Shown piece after piece: positions 1 to 7,266 of a DNA stretch of 64,000 bases. Numbering within the stretch: position 1 is the stretch's first letter; every line of letters starts with the position of its first letter. Under the pieces are notes generated by a model. The model searched no databases and had not been told where the DNA came from. It saw nothing but the letters and a program-made list of their open reading frames with translations. Both the position numbers and the translations under genes were made by a program. Source of the stretch: Hyphobacterium indicum. GTDB taxonomy: Bacteria > Pseudomonadota > Alphaproteobacteria > Caulobacterales > Maricaulaceae. The stretch lies in NCBI RefSeq assembly GCF_003129605.1, contig NZ_QBDX01000002.1, positions 471,501 to 535,500 on the forward strand, written 5' to 3'.

Positions 1-685
1 CGATCTGCTCCAGCATGTGATCATAATATTCAACACCGGTCGCAATGCGGACCGGGCCGGACTGATCCAGGTTCAGCGACACAAGAATATCTGTTTCCTT
101 GGTGGTGCGCCGGACACTCGCAGCACGCAGCGAAGGGACGGCCAGCCGGTCCGCCAATGCCCGTGCTTCTTCAACGCTCAGGACGCGGAATTGTCCGCTG
201 TCGGGTAGATCCAGCCCGATGCCGGCGAGCCGCGCCCGGGCCGCCACTTCATCTGCCCAGGTCAGGGATATCTGGTCGCCGTCTGCGCGCGCTGATTCTA
301 TCTCATCCCACGCCCCGAACTCCCAAATCACTACCTTAATATTTTCTCCTATTTCACTGTTTTCTTTTTCCTTTGATGCTATTGATACGGGCAAAAGCGC
401 AGTCAGTCCGGCCTCCACCAGCCCGTCGCTCAACAGCGCCTCCCAACGGGAGACATCCGGGTTGGGCGATGCCAGTCTGACCGCCGTGATCGGTGCCTCC
501 ACCGGACCCAGTTGTTCAATGTCCGCGCCGTCAATGCCAATCAGATCCACCGCGTCCGGGCTTGGCAGGAACACCACGCCAGACGGCGCGCATCCCGCCC
601 GTGCCGAATAACGCCGGCGCAGCATTTCGAGGCGCGATCTCCGCGCCAGCCCGACCCGTTCAAATGACAAAAGATCGCTATTCAT
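1..685 (-). CDS. hisB: Imidazoleglycerol-phosphate dehydratase with unusual N-terminal extension (partial)
   Basis: Reads off the left edge of the window. The last ~37 visible residues are the start of the HisB dehydratase domain: RRTTKETDI, then LDQSG, then [13 protein letters not shown], which carries the first metal-binding histidine. HisB converts imidazole-glycerol phosphate to imidazole-acetol phosphate. About 190 residues precede this domain. They show no DxDGT motif, so this is not the HAD phosphatase half of enterobacterial HisB, and I do not recognise the family. A stretch near 330-390 is strikingly AT-rich (encoding [13 protein letters not shown]). The ATG at 685 overlaps the hisD stop by 8 bases; a GTG at 688 is an alternative. 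The frame is open throughout. HisB identity is firm; the function of the extension is unknown. Confidence 0.85.
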   Translation of the reverse strand, partial: MNSDLLSFERVGLARRSRLEMLRRRYSARAGCAPSGVVFLPSPDAVDLIGIDGADIEQLGPVEAPITAVRLASPNPDVSRWEALLSDGLVEAGLTALLPVSIASKEKENSEIGENIKVVIWEFGAWDEIESARADGDQISLTWADEVAARARLAGIGLDLPDSGQFRVLSVEEARALADRLAVPSLRAASVRRTTKETDILVSLNLDQSGPVRIATGVEYYDHMLEQI

Positions 686-1976
686 CACCGCCTCCCGTGC
701 GGCGCAGGCGCATCGCCGTGGCGTGTGCGTCCAGCCCTTCCAGCGCCGCAAGCCGTTCCACAACGGGTGCAATGCCTGCCGCGCCGCTGCGGCTAGCTTC
801 GATCAGTGTCGTGGTCCGCTGGAAGGCTTCGACCGTGACGCCGCTATAGGCACGGCCCGCCCCGCCCGTGGGCAGGGTGTGGTTCAGCCCGGCGGCATAA
901 TCGCCCATCGATTCCGGTGTCCATGCGCCCAGGAAGATCGACCCGGCGGTGGTGATATCGCGCGCCAGTTCACCCGGCGCGTCGGTCTGAAGGATCAGAT
1001 GCTCCGGACACGCCCGTTCGGCGATGGCCATGGCCTCGCGCCGGTCGCCCGCTTCGATCATCACGCCCTGCGACAGCGCCTGCTCGGCTATCGCCTTTCG
1101 CGGCAGCGCACTCAGCTGGCGCGCCAGCTCGGCCTCGATCGCGGAAATATCCGCACCGATGGAGACGAGGCAGACCTGCGCCATCGGATCGTGCTCGGCC
1201 TGTGCCAGAAGGTCCGCCGCGACAAAGTCCGGACGCGCGCCGGCATCGGCAATCACCATGACTTCACTGGGCCCGGCTGGAAGATCAATCGCCGGTCCGC
1301 CCGGCAAGGTGCTGACATGGGATTTCGCCGCCGCCACCCAGGCATTGCCCGGCCCGAAAATCTTGGCGACACGCGGCAATCCCGCCGCGCCGAAGGCCAG
1401 CGCGGCAATCGCCTGTGCCCCGCCAATGGCAAAGATATCCGTAAGGCCCAGAAGGCTCGCCGCGGCGAGCACGGACGCATTCACCCTGCCATCCGATCCC
1501 GGCGGCACGGTGACGGCAATCTCCGGCACACCGGCGATCTGCGCTGGCACGGCCAGCATGATCAGCGTCGAGACGAGCGGTGCAGAGCCCGCGGGCACAT
1601 ACAGCCCCACCGACCGGATCGCATCGACGCGGCGGCGGCAGGTCACGCCCGGCCAGGTCTCGATCTCATAGCCGCCCAGTCCTTGCTTGGCATGAAAGGC
1701 GCGCACGGCGGCAATCGCGGCCTCCATCGCGGCGATATCCTCCGGATCAGCCGCCGCCCGCGCGGCATCAATGTCGGCGGACGAAACACGGAAGCTCTCG
1801 CCGGAAAACCCGTCCAGACGGCGCGCATATTCAAACACGGCCCTGTCGCCCTCGCGGCGGATGGCCTCGACAATCTCGATGGCGGCGGCGCGCGCCGTAT
1901 CCGACTCCGGCGAGGCCGAAAACAAAGCTGTGCGGGCGCCATCGCCCAGATCTTTCCAAATGACCCGTTTCATCAC
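678..1976 (-). CDS. hisD: Histidinol dehydrogenase
   Basis: Full-length (432 aa) NAD-dependent enzyme that oxidises L-histidinol to L-histidine in two steps, the last reactions of the pathway, in the cytoplasm. Family hallmarks are visible: [11 protein letters not shown] in the middle of the protein, [12 protein letters not shown], the zinc/substrate region LLAQAEHDP, the catalytic ACPEHL, and the C-terminal [16 protein letters not shown], whose Asp and His bind zinc and substrate. The ATG at 1976 overlaps the end of hisG by 4 bases and the end of hisD overlaps hisB by 8, so the three genes look like one coupled operon. No missing residue was noticed. Confidence 0.97.
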   Translation of the reverse strand: MMKRVIWKDLGDGARTALFSASPESDTARAAAIEIVEAIRREGDRAVFEYARRLDGFSGESFRVSSADIDAARAAADPEDIAAMEAAIAAVRAFHAKQGLGGYEIETWPGVTCRRRVDAIRSVGLYVPAGSAPLVSTLIMLAVPAQIAGVPEIAVTVPPGSDGRVNASVLAAASLLGLTDIFAIGGAQAIAALAFGAAGLPRVAKIFGPGNAWVAAAKSHVSTLPGGPAIDLPAGPSEVMVIADAGARPDFVAADLLAQAEHDPMAQVCLVSIGADISAIEAELARQLSALPRKAIAEQALSQGVMIEAGDRREAMAIAERACPEHLILQTDAPGELARDITTAGSIFLGAWTPESMGDYAAGLNHTLPTGGAGRAYSGVTVEAFQRTTTLIEASRSGAAGIAPVVERLAALEGLDAHATAMRLRRTGGGDE

Positions 1977-2860
1977 GCCATCATCTTTTCGATCGGCAGC
2001 ACCAGAATGGCCCGCGCACCGGCGCCGCGCAGCTTCTCCAGCGTCTCCCAGAACACCCGCTCGCGGCAGACGGCATGGACGGCCACCACATCATCGCGAT
2101 CCGCGATCTGCGCGATGGTGGGCGCGTCAGAGCCCGGCAGGAGCGCCTTGATCTCGGCCAGCCGGTCCTTCGGCGCATTGAGCAGGATATATTTCGTCTG
2201 CGCCGACGCGATCACGCCCTCCGCCCGCTCGATCAGCGTATGGGCCACACCGTCGACATCTTGATTGCGGCCGGTCGTGCGCCGGACCAGCACGGCCTGG
2301 CTTTCCAGCACGGTTTCGAACGCCGCCAGTCCGTTGGCTTCCAGCGTCGCGCCGGACGAAACCAGATCGCAGATCGCATCGGCAATGCCCATGCGCGGAG
2401 CGACCTCGACCGAGCCGCGCATCTCCACGATTTCCGCCTCAATGCCCCGTTCGACAAGATATTTTCGCGTCAACCCGGGATAAGACGTTGCCACGCTGCG
2501 CCCGGCGAGATCCGCGACCGACCCGATTGCGCCGCCCTTGGGCGCGGCCAGCTTCAGCGTACAGCCCGCAAAGCCCAGCGGCAGGGCCACTTCCAGATTG
2601 GCATAGCGGCTTGAGCGCGCCTGCATTTCATAGAGCACATTCTCGCCGACAATGCCGTAATCGCACGCCCCGCCCGCGACAAAGCTGGGGATGTCGTCAT
2701 CGCGCACCAGCATCAGGTCCAGCGGCAGGTTCTCGGCCCGGCGGTGCAATTGATCACGCCCATAGGCAAATCGCACACCGGCGCGTTTCAACAAATCCAT
2801 ACCGCCTTCGGAAAGGCGGCCCTTGGATTGAACGGCAAGCTTCAGGCGGGCATCAGACAT
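1973..2860 (-). CDS. hisG: ATP phosphoribosyltransferase, long form
   Basis: First and committed step of histidine biosynthesis: joins ATP and PRPP to form phosphoribosyl-ATP. At 295 aa it is the long form, with a catalytic bilobal part (AVQSKGRLSE at the N-terminus, YGIVGENVLYE near residue 70, a PRPP-binding segment around DLVSSGATLEANGL) and a C-terminal ~75-residue regulatory domain (IAQIADRDDVVAVHAVC to VLPIEKMMA). In the family this domain is the ferredoxin-like histidine-sensing module that gives feedback inhibition. It overlaps the upstream regulator gene by 8 bases and hisD by 4 bases, so it is the first enzyme gene of the operon. Confidence 0.96.
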   Translation of the reverse strand: MSDARLKLAVQSKGRLSEGGMDLLKRAGVRFAYGRDQLHRRAENLPLDLMLVRDDDIPSFVAGGACDYGIVGENVLYEMQARSSRYANLEVALPLGFAGCTLKLAAPKGGAIGSVADLAGRSVATSYPGLTRKYLVERGIEAEIVEMRGSVEVAPRMGIADAICDLVSSGATLEANGLAAFETVLESQAVLVRRTTGRNQDVDGVAHTLIERAEGVIASAQTKYILLNAPKDRLAEIKALLPGSDAPTIAQIADRDDVVAVHAVCRERVFWETLEKLRGAGARAILVLPIEKMMA

Positions 2861-3167
2861 CGGTTTTCTGTTTCATCCTGTCGAGCACAAGGCGATAACC
2901 CTGCGCGGCTTCCTGGGAGAGAAAGCGCGCCACACGGGTCACAGTGGCCGTCGACGCGCCGGTTTTTTCGGAAATCTGCCGGTAGGTGAGTTCATTTTCA
3001 TCAAGCAGGCGCGCCACCCGCCAGCGCTCGGCCAGGGTGGTCAATTCGCCCGGCGTGCACAGATCGGTCAGGAACCGCTCCATCTCGCCCGAATCCTTCA
3101 AAGACAGCAGCGCCTCGATCAGCTTGCTGCGCTCTTCCGGACCGTCATTTCGAACAGGTTTTCTCAT
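2853..3167 (-). CDS. TrpR/YerC-family transcriptional regulator of the his operon
   Basis: A 104-residue all-helical DNA-binding protein of the TrpR-related YerC/YecD family. The helix-turn-helix is clear: LTTLAERWRVARLL, then LTYRQISEKTGAS and TATVTRVARFL. I chose the ATG at 3167 over the GTG at 3176 because a strong GGAGG sits 8 bases before the ATG. It is the first gene of the his operon and overlaps hisG by 8 bases. An 18-base palindrome lies about 30 bases upstream of the start, which suggests autoregulation and control of the whole operon. The ligand is not visible from sequence; histidine or an intermediate is an inference from context. Confidence 0.88.
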   Translation of the reverse strand: MRKPVRNDGPEERSKLIEALLSLKDSGEMERFLTDLCTPGELTTLAERWRVARLLDENELTYRQISEKTGASTATVTRVARFLSQEAAQGYRLVLDRMKQKTDV

Positions 3168-3197
3168 GGCTCTCACCTCCGTGAGCGCCGATATATC

Positions 3198-3215
3198 GTT
3201 TTAACATGCTAAAAC
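3198..3215. promoter_or_regulatory. Probable operator palindrome for the his-operon regulator
   Basis: GTTTTAACATGCTAAAAC is an 18-base inverted repeat with 16 of 18 symmetric positions. It starts 30 bases upstream of the TrpR-like regulator ATG. On the minus strand it overlaps a plausible promoter (TTGTTT, 17 bases, TATCGG), so a bound dimer would block RNA polymerase. No second copy was noticed in the window. Assigning the adjacent regulator as the binding protein is an inference from position and symmetry. Confidence 0.7.
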
Positions 3216-3257
3216 AAGTGGGCAGGTGCATTCGAATAGCACGTCAGTGACTCGGAG

Positions 3258-3704
3258 CTATGCGCGACCGCGCATTTCTTCGACCGGCACAAAGTCCAGC
3301 GGGACGATGACATGGCCATAGCCGGGCGGCAGGTCCTCACCGGCCAATCGCGGCCTGCTGGTAAATTCGCGCGCGCGATTGCCCTGCGTGATGAAGAAAG
3401 CGCCGTCAGATGTTTCAACAAGTCGGAAGCCCGAAAGCTGCAAGGCGTGATCCAGAGCCGCTGGAATGTCGGAAGGCGCAAGAGGACGTGCTGAGCGCAA
3501 AGTGACATTGCCGGAAACCTGTGGATCGATCACATATTGCGCACCAAGAATATCGCCCAGCACAGCCGATGCGATCTCGGCAATCGGCGCATTTTCAAAT
3601 GCCAGCGTTACGCCGTCCGGACCGGAGGCCGCATAGGCCTGGTTGGCTCGCTGCGTATCCAGAAACCGGCCATCTCCGTTGGTGCGAAATCTCTCGGCTC
3701 GGCT
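3258..3704 (-). pseudogene. gspD: Remnant of a type II secretion secretin (GspD N-terminal region)
   Basis: An open frame of 148 codons with no convincing start (a TAG precedes it at 3705-3707) encodes the N0/STN-type domain of a secretin: VTLAFENAPIAEIASAVLGD, then YVIDPQVSGNVTLRSARPL, then PAALDHALQLSGFRLVE, and PLDFVPVEEM. This is where the N1 domain of GspD would begin, but the frame stops five residues later (RGRA). All of the pore-forming secretin domain is missing (family members are usually above 600 aa). No other gsp gene is nearby. I read it as a decayed, doubly truncated fragment, with base composition like the core genome rather than the AT-rich patch beside it. Confidence 0.75.
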
Positions 3705-3707
3705 CTA

Positions 3708-3908
3708 ATCACAGCTGGGGGAAAGCAAGGGGTCACGTCAACCTCTGTAAATCCACCTTCAGCCAAGCCATACATGTAAATTTGCAACCTTCGTGACGGG
3801 CCTTCAACAATGATTCATTTTGCGGAAAGGAGAAAAATTAATTAAATCTATAAATTCAACATATACACATTGCTTACATAAATTCATAAATTTCGGTAAA
3901 ATAATGAA
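3708..3908. other. AT-rich gene-free stretch at the edge of the accessory patch
   Basis: About 200 bases between the secretin remnant and the 184-aa reading frame. From roughly 3820 it is very AT-rich (TTAATTAAATC, repeated TAAATTC-like runs), in sharp contrast with the surrounding ~60% GC DNA. No start with a ribosome site, tRNA, inverted terminal repeat or integrase was seen. It probably marks one junction of the horizontally acquired segment. Confidence 0.5.
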
Positions 3909-4463
3909 TTAAAATATCCATTCTACAGGCAAATGACCATTGAAGTTATCATTGCCGACAGCCAACCTCAAAATTCTTTGATCTTGCTCAGGTGCTAAAG
4001 GAGTTAGTACACCATTTCTACTTATTGAAATACTATCAATAATGTATGAATCTTCAAAAATATGATATTGTACAGAATATAATATATTATTATTTATTAA
4101 TGCATTGCTGATCACACCCCCTCCGTCTAGGCTAGCACGACAGTTATGTAATATATCATATATTGAGTAATAAACACTTTCATATTGTTGCTGATTTGAT
4201 AATTCATCACAATTTCTTTGAAAAAAGAATTCAACTCCAGGGGCAACATTTAAATACGCGCTTCCAGCTGAGGTTGTGATCTCTATTACATTAACACTCG
4301 CGCTAATATTTAATGTCTGTGTTACATTATCCTCTAGACGAGCCTCAACAAAATCACCCACGGCGTAGAAGCATAAACGACTTGCATCATTCGAATAACA
4401 TATTGCTTCCTGATCGTTACCGCCTGCCAAAAACACTGTTGCTGATATTAGAAGTATATTCAT
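3909..4463 (-). CDS. Hypothetical protein, possible immunity protein of the RHS toxin tip
   Basis: A 184-aa protein I do not recognise. It starts with a short hydrophobic segment (NILLISATVFLAGG) that could be a signal peptide or anchor, with no lipobox cysteine, followed by a beta-rich body rich in Asn, Ser and Ile with several cysteines. Its ATG overlaps the stop of the RHS reading frame in an ATGA, so translation is probably coupled. Codon use and composition are strongly AT-rich, as in the RHS tip and unlike the rest of the window. In polymorphic toxin loci the gene directly after an RHS C-terminal toxin usually encodes its immunity protein. That role is inferred from position only. Confidence 0.55.
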   Translation of the reverse strand: MNILLISATVFLAGGNDQEAICYSNDASRLCFYAVGDFVEARLEDNVTQTLNISASVNVIEITTSAGSAYLNVAPGVEFFFQRNCDELSNQQQYESVYYSIYDILHNCRASLDGGGVISNALINNNILYSVQYHIFEDSYIIDSISISRNGVLTPLAPEQDQRILRLAVGNDNFNGHLPVEWIF

Positions 4464-5287
4464 TGTAAACTCAGAGGGTCAAAACTCTCAGGAATCCGCT
4501 CTAATGCGCGGAGGTACGGTATGCCTTCGTATGAATTTCCAATATACCCCTGTCGCTGAAGGAGCTCTATGGCATTAGTCTCTACCCTGTTTTCTAGCCT
4601 GGCGCTAATGTTTCGGTATGATGCGAGCGTTGCGGTGGACATTTCGCCAAACTGCTGTTGAATTCGCAATTGGCCTTCGAGTGATTTAAGTTGTCGAGAC
4701 ATTTCCAGTCCACGTAAAGTCCCATGGCCAACTTCATGAACTGTTGTTTCTGCGACCTCCTCTAAGGTTTCGAAAGCACTCTGACCAAAGGTACTTGGCC
4801 CCAGCGTAATGGATGATCCAATCGGAGAGTTTGGGTCTAGCGAAACTGAGTTCAGACCGCTTTGCACTTGGTTTGGGTCATAAGAAATGCTATTCGCGCT
4901 AGCCCACGACCGCTGTAGCTGTGAATCGCCCCCAGACTCAATCGCAATGCCGGCTGCCACAACTGCCGAATTGACAGTCTCTCTTTGCTCCTCAGGGAAT
5001 GACTCCAGCTCAAGGTAGTCTACAGTTGAACCGCCGCTTTCGCGCGAAATGACTGCGCACATCCCACTCGGATCCGTCATATTCAGCGGATCATTTCCGA
5101 CATAGGCATAGAGGTTGAACTGGTCAGCATAGAGCACCGGGTCTGTCTGGTAGAAGCGGCCGAGGGCGGGATCCTCCGGGTCTTGCCTTTGGCAATCCCG
5201 AGGGCAGGCTCCATAACGGGCGCGATAGTTGAAGAGGCCCCATTCGGCCTCCAGACGCCGCCCTCGAGCCGCGAGCGAAGGGCGCCC
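4460..5287 (-). pseudogene. Orphan RHS core end plus C-terminal toxin domain with HExxH motif
   Basis: The frame has no start codon with a ribosome site; a late GTG at 5137 would cut through the RHS core and is unlikely to be real. It begins just after the rhodanese stop codon, in the same frame. The first ~70 codons are the last part of an RHS repeat-associated core: LFNYRARY, DPALGRFYQTDPV, then DQFNLYAYVGNDPLN and the DPSG hinge after which variable toxins begin. The following ~200 residues are an AT-richer domain with TTVHEVGHGTLRGLE (4724-4738 codes for HEVGH), a zinc-metallopeptidase-type motif. The several-hundred-residue RHS shell and any secretion signal are absent, so it is either a displaced orphan tip or a remnant. 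The toxin domain itself is open and undamaged. Confidence 0.7.
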
Positions 5288-5638
5288 CTACCCGCCCTTG
5301 ACCTGCCCGGTCAGGGGATCGGTTTCGATCAGGGGAAGCTGTGCCTCTTTCCAGGCACCGAGCCCGCCGGCGAGATGGGCATCGACATTCACGCCTTCGT
5401 CCTGACAGCGCATCGCCGCCATGGCCGAGCGGCGGCCGGCCGCGCAATGAAATACCACACGCTTGGGCCCGCCCACCGGAATGGCTTTCGGGTCCAGCGT
5501 CGAGAGCGGATAGAGCAAGGCACCGGGAATGCGTTCCAGCCCGTATTCATTGGCCTCGCGCACATCAATCAGCAAAATATCCCCTGACTTCAGGGCGTCG
5601 GCGACGGCTTTGGGCGACATATCTTCCAGCTGGCTCAT
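5288..5638 (-). CDS. Rhodanese-like sulfurtransferase
   Basis: A single-domain rhodanese of 116 aa. The active-site loop HCAAGRRS gives the persulfide-carrying cysteine (about residue 65), and the CH2A-like segment LLIDVREANEYGLERIPGA is intact. It would move sulfane sulfur between thiosulfate, glutathione persulfide or a protein partner. Start chosen at the ATG at 5638 (MSQLEDMSP), preceded by GAGGA; the longer frame reading back to 5740 adds residues unlike the family and overlaps the neighbour. It diverges from a persulfide dioxygenase-type gene 85 bases away, a common pairing in sulfide detoxification. An RHS fragment follows immediately after its stop. Confidence 0.9.
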   Translation of the reverse strand: MSQLEDMSPKAVADALKSGDILLIDVREANEYGLERIPGALLYPLSTLDPKAIPVGGPKRVVFHCAAGRRSAMAAMRCQDEGVNVDAHLAGGLGAWKEAQLPLIETDPLTGQVKGG

Positions 5639-5723
5639 GAATCCGGTGTCCTCTGTGCTGTTTTGTCCACTTATCAAAGATGTAGTCTGTCGCCATATCT
5701 CTTGGCAATAACAGGAGCACACC

Positions 5724-6587
5724 ATGAAGACGCCGGACATTCTCAGCTTCTTTCATGAAGACACGAATACTTTCACCTATCTGGTGATCGATCCCGCGAC
5801 ACGGCGAGCCGCCATCGTCGATTCCGTGCTGGATTATTGCGCCGCCTCGGGCCGCACCCACACGACGGCCGCCGATGAGGTCATCGCGACGGTTGAGGAG
5901 CGCGGCCTGACCATTGACTGGATTCTGGAAACCCATGTCCATGCCGATCACTTGTCCGCTGCGCCCTATCTGCAGGAAAAACTGGGCGGCCAGATCGCCA
6001 TCGGCAGCCATGTCCGCGATGTGCAGACGATTTTCACCAAACTTTTCAACGCCAATGGCGTCGCCACCGATGGCTCGCAATTCGGGGCGCTGTTCGAGGA
6101 TGGCGCGATCTTCAATATCGGAGAGCTGGAGGCAAAAGCCATACATACGCCCGGCCACACCCCGGCCTGCATGTCTTATCTGATCGGAGATGCCCTGTTT
6201 GTGGGGGATACGCTGTTTGCAGCGGACTATGGCACAGCGCGGTGTGATTTCCCCGGCGGCGATGCCCGCGCGCTCTATCAATCCATCCAGAAACTCTTCG
6301 CTCTGCCGGATTCCACGCGCGTTTTCCTGTGCCATGACTACCTGCCCGAAGGCCGCGAGCAATATATCCACGAAACCACGATTGGTGAGGAGAAGGCGAA
6401 CAATATCCATGTCGGACACGGCGCATCGGAAGACGAATTCGTGAAAATGCGCACCGAGCGTGATGCCACCCTGTCCATGCCGAAACTCATCCTGCCATCG
6501 GTGCAGGTGAATATGCGCGCTGGCCATCTGCCCGAGCCGGAAGACAATGGTATCCGCTATATCAAGATCCCTGTTGATGCGGTTTAG
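5724..6587 (+). CDS. Persulfide dioxygenase-like MBL-fold hydrolase (ETHE1/Blh type)
   Basis: A 287-aa metallo-beta-lactamase-fold protein. Metal ligands are visible in THVHADHLSA (H71, H73, D75, H76), with HTPGHTPACMSY, the DTLFAADYGTARCDFPGGD stretch and FLCHDY further on. The DTLFxxDxGTxRxDFPGG pattern is typical of ETHE1/Blh persulfide dioxygenases, which use one Fe(II) to oxidise glutathione persulfide to sulfite, rather than glyoxalase II. Divergent pairing with a rhodanese supports sulfur detoxification. The ATG at 5724 follows AACAGGAGCACACC, a good ribosome site. No BigR-type regulator gene is adjacent. Confidence 0.9.
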   Translation: MKTPDILSFFHEDTNTFTYLVIDPATRRAAIVDSVLDYCAASGRTHTTAADEVIATVEERGLTIDWILETHVHADHLSAAPYLQEKLGGQIAIGSHVRDVQTIFTKLFNANGVATDGSQFGALFEDGAIFNIGELEAKAIHTPGHTPACMSYLIGDALFVGDTLFAADYGTARCDFPGGDARALYQSIQKLFALPDSTRVFLCHDYLPEGREQYIHETTIGEEKANNIHVGHGASEDEFVKMRTERDATLSMPKLILPSVQVNMRAGHLPEPEDNGIRYIKIPVDAV

Positions 6588-6698
6588 ACCGCGTCCCGCA
6601 TATTCGGCAGTTTACCTTTCCCCTTATTCCATCGCATGATGACCGCAGACATGATCCGGCCGGGCCATCGCCCGCCATCTGGATATGCGGGGAACACC

Positions 6699-7244
6699 AT
6701 GTTGAAAAAAATCCTGGCCGGTGCCGGCCTGACCCTCACCATCGCCCTGTCGGCCTGCCAGACCGTGGCCGAACCGGTCACGCTCGCCTGCCGCGCCCCG
6801 ACGGGCGAGGAGTTCGAGATTTTCCGCGCCGTCGTCTCGCGCGACCGCGACACACTGATCCGCCTGTCGGCTGACGGGCCTGCCCGCGCTGCCATGCAAC
6901 GCCGCGATCCTTATGTCGCCGGACATCTCTGGGGCAATCAGGGCTATACCGGCGGTACGCTGGTGGGCGTTTTGACCCAGCCCCCGCCCTGCGTTATTGA
7001 TCTGCCGCGCCGCGTGGATGCTGAAGGCAATGTCATCGCCAGCCAGCGCTCGATCGCCGTCTATCAGGAAGATCGTTTCCGGGCGCTCACCGGCGGCAGC
7101 ATCACCTTCGCCCCGGAACAGGCCGTTCGTCTGCCCGGTGTAGCGCGGCAGGATTATTTCCGCTGTGACCTGGTCCAGACCGGTCAGGGCTGGCGCATGA
7201 GAGATCTTTGCGCCCTGCCGACCGTCGGTGGCGTCACCGGCTGA
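6699..7244 (+). CDS. Putative lipoprotein of unknown function
   Basis: A 181-aa protein starting with a lipoprotein signal: MLKKILAGAG, a hydrophobic core and the lipobox ALSAC (C20), so it is probably anchored in the periplasm or outer membrane. The mature part contains paired cysteines (TLACRAP, PPPCVIDL, YFRCDLVQ, RDLCALP), consistent with disulfides. I do not recognise a family. The ATG at 6699 has GGGGA just upstream and is preferred over earlier in-frame codons because it starts the signal peptide. The next gene, an M28 peptidase lipoprotein, begins 22 bases after its stop, so the two are probably co-transcribed. Confidence 0.75.
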   Translation: MLKKILAGAGLTLTIALSACQTVAEPVTLACRAPTGEEFEIFRAVVSRDRDTLIRLSADGPARAAMQRRDPYVAGHLWGNQGYTGGTLVGVLTQPPPCVIDLPRRVDAEGNVIASQRSIAVYQEDRFRALTGGSITFAPEQAVRLPGVARQDYFRCDLVQTGQGWRMRDLCALPTVGGVTG

Positions 7245-7266
7245 AACTGAAATCGGAGAAACCGTA

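Noticed and set aside
723-2264. 513-codon open frame antisense to hisD and hisG
   Set aside because: Arg/Gly/His-rich translation typical of a shadow frame; both genes on the other strand are unmistakable.
5103-5137. GTG at 5137 as the true start of an independent 225-aa toxin gene
   Set aside because: It has no ribosome site and cuts into the conserved RHS core, whose homology continues upstream in the same frame to 5287.
5565-6527. 320-codon open frame antisense to the persulfide dioxygenase-like gene
   Set aside because: Opposite a gene with an intact metal site; composition is that of a complementary shadow.
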